Shown one piece after another: positions 1-6,611 of a DNA stretch of 9,716 nucleotides. Under the pieces are notes generated by a model. That model was given only the letters and a program-made list of their open reading frames with translations. It ran no database searches and had not been told where the DNA came from. Source of the stretch: Candidatus Heimdallarchaeota archaeon (GTDB lineage Archaea; Asgardarchaeota; Heimdallarchaeia; Hodarchaeales; LC-3); the NCBI GenBank assembly GCA_027364495.1, contig DAHXPE010000317.1, forward strand, positions 1 to 9,716. Direction: 5' to 3'. Both the position numbers and the translations under genes were made by a program. Position 1 is the first letter of the stretch, and every line of letters begins with the position of its first letter.

Positions 1-856
1 GTACTACTTTTCAAGAATTAGCAACAGAACACAATATTTCTTCGAATGCTATTAAGAAACGAATCTATAAACTTGAAAATTTTGGCGTTATCGAGCATAT
101 GTCAGTGAACTTAGCCATGCTATGATTGATGCAGAAAATGCTATGATTTTTGCCTCGATAACAGGTACTGAAAATAATATTTCTTTCATTAATTCCTTAG
201 GAGCTCATAAATGTATTAACTAAGTTGGTGAGCTCTCTGGCTCTATTTATATCATTTTTTGTAGCTACCAGAATGGTTCAGCTGGTTTAGGACAAATTGC
301 TACATTTATTCAAACTTTCGAGTTTGTTACAAAAATTGATCTTTACCCGCTTTTGATTGAACAAGGGTTTAAAAAAGATTTTTCTATTCAAGAATTACTG
401 GTTATTAGAGAATTACTCAAAAATCCCAGCGAACCAGTTAGTACCATCGCATCAAATACTAATTTACCAGCTCGAGTCATTAAAAACATTATTGATGATT
501 TTAAAACTCATAAATATGTTCAATTAACTATACATTGAAATAAAAACGCTGGAAATAACATATCGTTCATTGAACGAATTGAATATGACGAAAAAATTAT
601 TAGTCTTGATAAGATCCTTTTTTGGTTAGATGCGCAGTTTCCTAAGAGTTTTTTGGTTCCTTTATTTTGCTCTATGATTCCAGTTATTTATGCTGCATTT
701 ATTATTGACCAGTTGACTGAACTACATGAGATTGAATCAATTATAAAAAAACAATCTGGTTTTAAATCCTTTATTACATATATAGGTAAACCCAGTAAAG
801 TCTTTCCAGATATTAAAACGGATTTACTAAGAAAATTAGTTGCTGAAAAAATATGA
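1..856 (+). pseudogene. Decayed double winged-helix, AsnC-like transcription regulator (5' end outside window)
   Basis: The first 40 or so codons, in the frame beginning at base 3, read as an AsnC/Lrp-style helix-turn-helix: TTFQELATEHNISS, then a recognition-helix-like NAIKKRIYKLENFGVIEH. That frame stops at 123-125. The homologous reading continues in another frame from about base 116 to 856, broken by TAA at 221-223 and TGA at 536-538, the latter probably a former Trp codon after QLTIH. The second part holds a middle domain, a second winged-helix-like segment at about 380-535 (ELLVIRELLKNPSEPVSTIAS) and a C-terminal domain ending in VAEKI. Two DNA-binding segments separated by a sensor-like region resemble long archaeal AsnC-family regulators; this is recalled family knowledge. 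One frameshift plus two stops make a working protein very unlikely. Sequencing error could explain one lesion but hardly all three. Confidence 0.72.
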
Positions 857-878
857 ACTTTGCATTTCTATTTATGAA

Positions 879-904
879 CTATAGTGTAAACACCACTTTT
901 TTTC
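879..904 (+). repeat. Left terminal inverted repeat of element A
   Basis: These 26 bases start CTATAGTGTAAA and match the reverse complement of 2316-2341 at 23 of 26 positions. The shared part includes a seven-T run at the inner edge. The outermost 12 bases are identical to the ends of element B. Confidence 0.88.
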
Positions 905-1013
905 TATCAATTACATAGTAGGGACCAACCAATAATTTATTACAAATATAAGGGAAGATAATAATCATAATCAATAAGTAGAAGTACTATAAATGAATGT
1001 AAAGTTTCAGATA

Positions 1014-1026
1014 GGCTCTATGAGCC
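1014..1026 (-). terminator. Hairpin just past the element A transposase stop
   Basis: GGCTC and GAGCC form a perfect 5-bp stem around a 3-base loop, beginning 6 bases after the transposase stop codon on the minus strand. No U-run follows, so it may be a 3'-end mRNA structure and not a true terminator. Archaeal termination relies mainly on T-runs. Confidence 0.35.
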
Positions 1027-1032
1027 AATAAA

Positions 1033-2210
1033 CTATAATATCCCTGAACTAGCCAAATCTATCATCCATGACCTTAAAACGGATCTGGCTAGTCGTAATA
1101 GGATTTTGAATGGCGTATTTCTCATCATTAGACTTGTTACCTCTTTTGATCCAGCAGCAAGATTTAACAATTGAATACAAAGTATACTAAGGGCAATAAA
1201 AAACAGCCAATTGCGAACAGCAGTCTGATCATGACTTGGAAAGTGTGTAATGTTTAAGCTACTCTTTACGTGTCTGAAAAACACTTCAATAGGCCATCTA
1301 TAGGCATACATGGAAACAAGCATCTTCGCTAAGGATCGCATGTCATTTGTAATTATCGTAAATGTTTTACCTGTTTCTCCATTGCGACATGTTATCTTTC
1401 TTACCTTTAATTGATTCGGATTGTTTTTTTGACCTAATTGCCGGATTTCATCCTCTTCTAAATACCAATTCTCTTCAAGTTCTGAGTATGAAGGAACATT
1501 TTTCCTTTTTGTTCTATGAAACACATAATTGCCTTTAAACCTGGTTACAAAGTTCTTTTTCGATTCAATTAACTCCTTGAATACTGAAAAATTATTAAAC
1601 CCTTTATCAAAAACAAAATATTTACCTTGCTTTGCTGAATTAATAGCAGTTTGAAAAACCTTGTTATCATTCAAATTTGATGAAGCGTCTATAATTGCGT
1701 CTGGAGTACCTGTATAGCTATCCATGACGAACAAAAATCTTGCATTGCCACGTGATTGGCGTGTTGCAACCCAATCAAATGACTAGATGAAACTGAGTAT
1801 GTTGTAACATCAAATACTTTCATACCATTTGGAAAAGGATTTTGATAAGCTAACCTACCTCGAAACTCGTAACTGATCTTAATCAAAAGTTGTCCCATGG
1901 ATTCAGGCGTTATAGACTGTAATCTCTTGGCTATTGCGGTGTGACTGACTGAAGGTAGTCCTGTTAGATTTTGCATTCCTTTTTCATTTGACAATGCTGA
2001 TAAATCTCTTAGGCTGGTATCTTGTGGTTGTAAAATTATAGCTATGATTATGAAAATGGCAAAATTTCTGAAAAACATCTTTTCTTTATTCGTGTCTAGA
2101 CCAAAAGATTTATTAAGTCGTGAAAAATAATTACTCGGGAATACACGCCTGATAAAGCGTTTTGCTTTAGACGGAAGCGGTTTCATGTCATGTTTGGTAT
2201 TCTTACGCAT
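1033..2210 (-). pseudogene. Frameshifted IS4-family DDE transposase
   Basis: Translation from ATG at 2210 gives the N-terminal half, which resembles element B's protein (FxRLNKxFGLDTNKEK, LSHTAIxxRL, GMKVFDVTTYSVS with the first catalytic Asp). It then runs into a wrong frame. The correct reading resumes in another frame as SFDWVATRQSRGNARFLFVMDSYTGTPDA, so the indel lies near 1776-1793. The second part contains the second Asp in FVFDKGFNNF and the YAYRWPIEVFFRHVKSSL motif, which fits the IS4 signature Y-x2-R-x3-E-x6-K exactly. All catalytic residues survive, so the frameshift is the main lesion. Programmed frameshifting cannot be excluded, but element B encodes the same protein in one frame and the site is not an obvious slippery heptamer. 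Confidence 0.85.
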
Positions 2211-2302
2211 GATGGATCAATGAAACCGTCTTTATTCTTCATTTCTATTACTAGATATTTACCAGTTAATATAAAATTGAAGAAATGAAAATTGGATATC
2301 TT

Positions 2303-2311
2303 TCATTTAAA
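2303..2311 (-). promoter_or_regulatory. Degenerate TATA box of element A transposase
   Basis: On the minus strand a T-run leads into TTTAAATGA, at the place where element B has TTTAAATATATAT after a similar T-run. The match to an archaeal TATA box is worse here, so the element A promoter may have decayed together with its coding region. The start codon lies about 93 bases downstream. Confidence 0.35.
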
Positions 2312-2315
2312 AAAA

Positions 2316-2341
2316 GAAAAAAAGTACTATTTACACTATAG
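2316..2341 (-). repeat. Right terminal inverted repeat of element A
   Basis: This is the partner of 879-904, with three mismatches in 26, ending TTTACACTATAG. It lies upstream of the transposase gene. Confidence 0.88.
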
Positions 2342-2475
2342 TTATTATATTATATTAATCAATTTGAAAAAGAAATCTTCATGATTGATAAAAATTAGAA
2401 ATGGATAAATCAGAAAATTCAGAAATTTAATGAAGTATAAATGAATATTCAAAAAATCGAAAATTTAAAGATAAT

Positions 2476-3309
2476 TTGGGTAGTTTGATTAATTTGGAAG
2501 AATTAAAAAGTGACTTAGAAACGATAATTGCCAAAAAAGAGAAATATTTGATATTTGGAATATTAAATTATTGCTACAGCTTAGTAAACCAATCAAGAAA
2601 GAATTATTTTGAAAGATTATCAAGTTTTGAATCAGTAGCTTTAAATGATGTTAGGATTAAATTTATGAATTTATTGGATAAAGAAAATTTAGAAATTATA
2701 TTAAATAAATTAAAAGTTTTCATTGAAAAATATAGACCCAATATCGAGAGATACGTGGAAGAAAGGTCTGATTTAGTAAATGAAATTCAAGAAACGATAC
2801 ATCCAATGGCGATTAATTATTTTATTGAGGCTTTGCTAAGTTTAAATGAAGATGAGTTGGAGTTAGCTAATTATTTCTTTAATAAATTTCAAAAAACTTT
2901 ACAATCAGAAACTAAAGTCATAAAATCAGAGGAAACTAGTCAAACAGAATGTGCCTTTATTAATACTGAGTTAGAGGATTTGTTCATAGTTCATGAAAAA
3001 GAATATGGAATGAAAGAATATGGAAAGGACAGAACTAACTATAATGGTTACTACAATTGGAAAAAAGAAAAAAAAGGATTACAAAAAGTAATAGAAAAGC
3101 TCGAAATTCTTTATTTTATTCACAAAGAAAGTGAAAAGTCTGTAACAGATTCAATTATTGTACCAAAAATGTATTATGATAGTATAAAAGAAAAATTACC
3201 AATAAAATTACAAAACAAAGCTTATTCAATTTTGAAAGATGGAAAAGTGCAATATAGAATTAATATTACAAGCTTATTTGATGATAGCTTAGACTATAAA
3301 ATTTTTTAA
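2476..3309 (+). CDS. Hypothetical charged, helical soluble protein (277 aa, TTG start)
   Basis: I do not recognise this protein family. It is rich in Lys, Glu, Asn and Ile, has no signal peptide or membrane segment, and looks largely helical. Residues 1-150 have heptad-like Leu/Ile spacing (LEELKSDLETIIAKKEKYL, ENLEIILNKLKVFIEKY). A Glu/Ser/Thr-rich stretch at about 145-165 may be a linker. The C-terminal part, about 165-277, is rich in Tyr and Lys and includes YNGYYNWKKEKKGLQKVIEKLEIL. The start used is TTG at 2476, as no in-frame ATG lies nearer upstream. The only upstream in-frame ATG, at 2401, is followed nine codons later by TAA and TGA. An out-of-frame ATG at 2441 opens MNIQKIENLKIIW, so a small indel may have detached the true N-terminus. 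It stands alone between two insertion sequences, with no clear Shine-Dalgarno site. The open frame is real, but the function is unknown. Confidence 0.6.
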   Translation: MGSLINLEELKSDLETIIAKKEKYLIFGILNYCYSLVNQSRKNYFERLSSFESVALNDVRIKFMNLLDKENLEIILNKLKVFIEKYRPNIERYVEERSDLVNEIQETIHPMAINYFIEALLSLNEDELELANYFFNKFQKTLQSETKVIKSEETSQTECAFINTELEDLFIVHEKEYGMKEYGKDRTNYNGYYNWKKEKKGLQKVIEKLEILYFIHKESEKSVTDSIIVPKMYYDSIKEKLPIKLQNKAYSILKDGKVQYRINITSLFDDSLDYKIF

Positions 3310-3344
3310 GGCATAATATTAACAAAAAAGATTTTTAGAAAGAT

Positions 3345-3458
3345 ATGACGTGGTTAACATCTTTTTGGCATGTACGAGAAAAACTTAGTATTTATGAAAG
3401 AAATGCTTTGTTACCACAAGATGTATTTCCAAGCTTTTATCCTAAGATTGGGCAATAA
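3345..3458 (+). CDS. Short ORF (37 codons), possibly a gene fragment
   Basis: An ATG-initiated frame reads MTWLTSFWHVREKLSIYER, then a Pro- and Phe-rich tail ending in FPSFYPKIGQ. The residue composition (three Trp or His-Trp pairs, a regular Pro spacing) looks more like a piece of a folded protein than random AT-rich sequence. It lies between the 277-aa gene and IS debris, so a truncated transposase or host gene end is plausible. I cannot name the family. It may also be a chance frame. Confidence 0.25.
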   Translation: MTWLTSFWHVREKLSIYERNALLPQDVFPSFYPKIGQ

Positions 3459-3497
3459 ATTCCACTAAACTCATTTTCTCAAACAGAATAATTAATA

Positions 3498-3578
3498 ATA
3501 TCGCAAAAAATGCAAGTCAAGTGATCGAAATTATGATCGAAATTATGATGTTTTTATAAAGATCTCAGTACAAACATT
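3498..3578 (+). mobile_element. IS110-family 3' end, copy 1, part before the ISH3-like insertion
   Basis: From about 3523 the sequence matches the end of the IS110 transposase remnant at 5585-5629 (DRNYDVFIKDLR), with a few substitutions and a one-base deletion near 3557. A weaker match to the preceding IAEQLR region can be followed back to about 3498. A 12-bp unit (GATCGAAATTAT) is tandemly doubled at 3523-3546, which repeats the residues DRNY. The match breaks exactly at 3578, where the ISH3-like element begins, and resumes at 4955. Confidence 0.7.
3572..3578. repeat. Target-site duplication, left copy (AAACATT)
   Basis: The seven bases AAACATT directly abut the left inverted repeat of the ISH3-like element and recur at 4948-4954 directly after its right end. 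The uninterrupted homologue at 5623-5629 reads CAACATT, which supports duplication of a single original site. Confidence 0.8.
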
Positions 3579-3591
3579 CAGTATTCACGCA
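3579..3591 (+). repeat. Left inverted repeat of ISH3-like element
   Basis: CAGTATTCACGCA matches the right end (reverse complement) at 12 of 13 positions. Confidence 0.8.
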
Positions 3592-3642
3592 GCTTAAGCA
3601 AACTTTGAAAATCCGACTCAATGTATTAATACAGTAATAGAA

Positions 3643-4941
3643 ATGTTTTTAGGGTCTGATTGTGGTATTCAAAATTTGTGCAGCATCATGAATGCCATTG
3701 AACCAGTTACCCGATTTTATGTTGAAACCAAGATTAATAAACTTTGTGGTAAAGAACAAATTAAAGAATTATTTGGTACTTTCTCACAAAAAAGCACATG
3801 GAAAGTTGAGGATGTTATTAAAGTATTGGTACATGCTTGTGTTGAAAATACATCCATAGAAGATGTCTGTACGTCAAATAACATGCCATCAGCTGATACT
3901 GTTCATAGAAGACTAGCTGAACTGAATGTCGAATTATTAGATGAATTTGCGAATGAATGGATTCAAGATATCTCTTCACGTGTTCGTTTTCATCGTAATA
4001 CGAAAGTTAGCGTTTCACTTGATATTCATGAGATTCCATTTTATGGAGATTTTGATAAAGAATGGATAAATGGTATGAAACGAAAAGAAGGAACTTCATA
4101 TGCAATTAAATTTTTATCAGCCACAATTTCAACTGGAACAATTCGTTTACCTGTTGCACTTATCTATTTGACAAAAGAGAGAAATTCTAGAATTCCAGAA
4201 TATGTAGAAGCAATTATTAATGATTTGCAACTGTGGATACAGATCGATAGAGTTTTTTTAGATAGAGGCTTTTGTTCTAATGAAATTATCGAATTTCTGG
4301 AGTCGAGAGGACTTGAATATATCATAGCTGCAGTACGACGATTTGATATTTTAGAAGCAACAAATACTATACAAGCAACAGTTAAAGAAATGGCAAAAGA
4401 GACAGGTATAGATAGTAAAAATGATTATGAGGTGGGAAAATGGGCTCGAAAGCATAAAGTTGATGCGTTCTATGTCGATTATGTCTCAACAGGGAGGAAT
4501 TTACATCCTGTTCGGCTCGTAGCTGTTTATGTTCGTCAAAGGACAAATAATATGGACCCACTTAAAAGGTGGACTTATAGTCTATTTCTGTATCTTACAA
4601 ACATTCATCACTCAGCAAGATATATCGTGAAGCAATATGCAAAACGCTGGATCATTGAAACAGATTATAAATGTATTAGAGAATTTCAAGCAGTTTCCAA
4701 TAGTAGAATCCCTCAAACAAGAATATTGTTATTTAGTCTGTCAGTAGCTCTAGATGCACTGTGGGTTGTCACATCTGTACTATCTAACCATATTAAGAGA
4801 AGAGTAGTTAAAATAATCAATGAAGAAACTATTTTTCAAATTTATCAGTCCTTTTCGTTACCATTTACTGGAAGGTGGTTTAAAAGGTTTATAAGAGATG
4901 AAATAATACCTTTACAAATTTTTCGAGAGCTGAATGCGTGA
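3643..4941 (+). CDS. ISH3-like DDE transposase (432 aa)
   Basis: This protein would cut and join the ends of its own IS. Residues 55-95 form a helix-turn-helix-like region (SIEDVCTSNNMPSADTVHRRL) that probably binds the ends. The RNase-H-like catalytic core shows the first Asp at residue 127 in VSLDIHEIPFYGD, the second at 207 in VFLDRGFCS, and Glu 339 in QYAKRWIIET. The last motif fits Y-x2-R-x3-E, but the Lys expected six residues further on is Arg 346. The DIHEIPFYG pattern followed by a conserved GTSYAIKF is what I recall for the ISH3 family. The ATG at 3643 gives the longest protein. A start at 3688 (MNAIEPVTRFY) would lose only 15 unremarkable residues. The frame is unbroken and spans nearly the whole element. 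Confidence 0.88.
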   Translation: MFLGSDCGIQNLCSIMNAIEPVTRFYVETKINKLCGKEQIKELFGTFSQKSTWKVEDVIKVLVHACVENTSIEDVCTSNNMPSADTVHRRLAELNVELLDEFANEWIQDISSRVRFHRNTKVSVSLDIHEIPFYGDFDKEWINGMKRKEGTSYAIKFLSATISTGTIRLPVALIYLTKERNSRIPEYVEAIINDLQLWIQIDRVFLDRGFCSNEIIEFLESRGLEYIIAAVRRFDILEATNTIQATVKEMAKETGIDSKNDYEVGKWARKHKVDAFYVDYVSTGRNLHPVRLVAVYVRQRTNNMDPLKRWTYSLFLYLTNIHHSARYIVKQYAKRWIIETDYKCIREFQAVSNSRIPQTRILLFSLSVALDALWVVTSVLSNHIKRRVVKIINEETIFQIYQSFSLPFTGRWFKRFIRDEIIPLQIFRELNA

Positions 4942-4947
4942 AGACTG
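4935..4947 (-). repeat. Right inverted repeat of ISH3-like element
   Basis: TGCGTGAAGACTG pairs with 3579-3591. The transposase stop TGA (4939-4941) lies within it. Confidence 0.8.
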
Positions 4948-4985
4948 AAACATTGCGTTTTGATAAAAGGTGAGAAAAAAAATAT
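4948..4985 (+). mobile_element. IS110-family 3' end, copy 1, part after the ISH3-like insertion
   Basis: After the second AAACATT, the sequence continues GCGTTTTGATAAAAGGTGAG plus an A-run, matching 5630-5660 nearly base for base. This includes the TGA that ends the IS110 protein. Similarity fades around 4985, which suggests that the right boundary of the IS110 element lies in or just after the A-run. The left seven bases are also the right copy of the target duplication. Confidence 0.75.
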
Positions 4986-4999
4986 GAAAGTTTCAGGAT

Positions 5000-5016
5000 G
5001 AACTGCTTCGCAGTTC
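5000..5016. other. Perfect short hairpin
   Basis: GAACTGC and GCAGTTC form a 7-bp stem closed by a TTC loop. It is followed on the plus strand by CTCTCTAACC and then a T-rich tract at 5031-5044. It lies in the 186-base gap between the two IS110 pieces, where I see no gene. It could be a terminator-like structure or the end hairpin of a lost element. Confidence 0.4.
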
Positions 5017-5171
5017 CTCTCTAACCAATCTGTTTTGTTTTTTCTAAATAATGTGTAAAAAAGTTTAACTATGGTAAATGACATTCTTTATCCGAGATAA
5101 TAAAGTAAGAAGTCCTATTCATGGAAATTCATTTTAACATGTTTACAAACCCATAAGAAACACTTTGGATA

Positions 5172-5638
5172 ATGAAATTTGATGGTGAAATACTGCCAAT
5201 TAGTAATTTTCAATCAAGTAAGAAATTTGCTAGCTTTACTGGACTTGTTCCTAGTGTTCAACGATCTGCAAATGTTGTTCATATAGGTAAGATCACTAAA
5301 CGTGGTTCAAAGTATCTGCGAAAAATATTTGTCCAATCTGCTAAAGTAGCAATGTCACCTAAGCAAAGACTAGGTCGTAAAGCAAGAATTCTTTTGATAG
5401 AAAAGGAAAAGGTAAAGGCAAGATAGTCTGGACAGGAATAGCTCGTAAATTAGCTGAAATAGCATATGCGATTTTAAGTTCTAAAAAGACTTATGTAGAA
5501 GAAAAATTTCATAAAAAGGCTCAAAGGCAAGCAAAAACAATCTTGAATACAAAAACCGTTCGAGAGATTGCAGAACAACTCCGCGATCGAAATTACGATG
5601 TTTTTATCAAAGATCTCCGTACCAACATTGCGTTTTGA
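5172..5638 (+). pseudogene. IS110-family transposase, C-terminal remnant (frameshifted)
   Basis: The first frame (to 5426) contains the IS110 C-terminal (Transposase_20-type) core: SNFQSSKKFASFTGLVPSVQ, then a Gly-Lys-Ile-Thr-Lys-Arg-Gly segment and SKYLRKIFVQSAKVA. The family reading then moves to another frame, GKGKIVWTGIARKLAEIAY, and continues through KTVREIAEQLRDRNYDVF to NIAF and TGA at 5636-5638. The switch point lies between about 5345 and 5400. The N-terminal RuvC-like DEDD domain, with most of the catalytic residues, is absent. A TAA at 5154-5156 closes this frame upstream. It therefore cannot transpose by itself. Copy 1, at 3498-3578 plus 4948-4985, is a second, shorter relic of the same 3' end. 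Confidence 0.82.
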
Positions 5639-5684
5639 TAAAAAGGTGAGAAAAAAATAGGAAATATGAAATCATAAGTTTTTT

Positions 5685-6605
5685 TTAAAGTTTTTTAAAA
5701 CTACCATCTAATGTACTCATTTCAATATTAAAATCAGGTGGAACAAGTATTTTAAACGCTCCTAATATTCTAATATTGTTCAGAATTCTGATGATTTCAG
5801 ACTTTTTGGTAGAATGTCTAATAACATCACCTCTTTTTATTTCATTTTTTTCATTTAATTGGTCACTGATAAGTAAAGCTGTTTTGGCATTATCAGGCAG
5901 TTTTAAAAATTCTTCATAGCTGAGAAAATGAGATTGCTTTGTGTGACTTAAATTCCTAAGAGAATTAGTAACATTTTTGATTTGTAATAACTCTAAAGAT
6001 ATTTCTCTGCCAGAGAACTCACGTCTATTTATAATTAGAAAAGGAAAGATTAACATTCGTTCATACGTTTTGACAAGAAGACTTTCATTAGTCTTCAAGA
6101 AAATAACATTATGATTAAGAAGTAAAAATGATATAAATACTGATAATGAATGAATTGAAATAAAGAAAGATATTTGAGCTCCTATGAATTCCATGTAATG
6201 GTCTGAATACCCTTGTATAAAATTCAGCAATCCTAACAATGAAATATATATTATTTCAACTAATATGGCAATTGTGGTTTGAAAATAAATAGCACTAGTT
6301 GGTATTTGCTTCACAACGATCCACACTTTCTTTGTTGATCTTAGAAATAACATAACAAAACTATACAAGAGGAGACTGGGTAAAATTGTTTTAAAAATAA
6401 CAGAATTGAGATTACTACTCTTTGAAAGGGGAAAAAGATATAATATGAAAAAAAAATACGTTGAAAATGCAAAAATAAAGAAGAAAAAACTTAAAGAAGT
6501 AAATGCATAACGTTCACTGCTCCAATAATTACCAATGTAAAATTTTTCTAATTCTAAATTGATTAAGTTTTTTTTCATTTTAGTTTCTTCTAATATTTTA
6601 AACAT
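5685..6605 (-). CDS. Four-helix membrane protein of unknown function (306 aa)
   Basis: I do not recognise the family. Four hydrophobic helices are visible at about residues 35-58, 67-88, 106-131 and 139-164. The loop RSTKKVWIVVK at 89-99 and the basic ends suggest that the N-terminus, the middle loop and the long C-terminal tail (165-306) all face the cytoplasm. The tail has no motif I can name; it contains YEEFLKLPDNAKTALLISDQL and a Lys/Glu-rich stretch around 250-272. The ATG at 6605 is in the same frame as the upstream Hint-protein gene and begins 6 bases after its TAA stop, so co-transcription and coupled translation are likely. A start at the ATG of 6578 (MKKNLINLELEK) is also reasonable and has an AGAAGA stretch before it. 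The close pairing suggests a shared membrane role with the protease-like/Hint protein, which is inference only. Confidence 0.75.
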   Translation of the reverse strand: MFKILEETKMKKNLINLELEKFYIGNYWSSERYAFTSLSFFFFIFAFSTYFFFILYLFPLSKSSNLNSVIFKTILPSLLLYSFVMLFLRSTKKVWIVVKQIPTSAIYFQTTIAILVEIIYISLLGLLNFIQGYSDHYMEFIGAQISFFISIHSLSVFISFLLLNHNVIFLKTNESLLVKTYERMLIFPFLIINRREFSGREISLELLQIKNVTNSLRNLSHTKQSHFLSYEEFLKLPDNAKTALLISDQLNEKNEIKRGDVIRHSTKKSEIIRILNNIRILGAFKILVPPDFNIEMSTLDGSFKKL

Positions 6606-6611
6606 TGATCT

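Larger units (their letters stand above)
879..2341 (-). mobile_element. IS4-family insertion sequence, element A (degenerate)
   Basis: This 1463-bp element is bounded by imperfect inverted repeats and carries one broken transposase gene on the minus strand. Its organisation, length and end sequence match element B at 8180-9648, so both belong to one IS lineage, but the proteins differ at many positions and the copies are not recent duplicates. It sits 22 bases downstream of the dead regulator's stop. No target duplication is visible outside the terminal CTATAG. That palindrome is present at all four ends of the two elements, so it could be either part of the repeat or the duplicated target. 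The frameshift in the transposase means it could move only if complemented by a related copy. Confidence 0.85.
3579..4947 (+). mobile_element. ISH3-like insertion sequence, intact
   Basis: This 1369-bp element is defined at base level by three independent signs: 13-bp inverted repeats (CAGTATTCACGCA at 3579-3591, CAGTCTTCACGCA as the reverse complement of 4935-4947, one mismatch), the 7-bp duplication outside them, and a continuous IS110 sequence when it is removed. It contains one full-length transposase gene whose stop codon lies inside the right repeat. Everything needed for transposition appears present, so it may still be active or may have inserted fairly recently. Confidence 0.85.

Noticed and set aside
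1689..1793. Programmed frameshift joining the two halves of the element A transposase
   Set aside because: Element B makes the same protein in one frame, and the shift site is not a slippery run such as A6 or A7. Mutation is simpler.
4845..5084. 79-codon frame on the minus strand
   Set aside because: It overlaps the end of the ISH3-like transposase, its inverted repeat and the IS110 tail. Its composition (FFFF, Ser-rich) is that of reversed AT-rich coding sequence.
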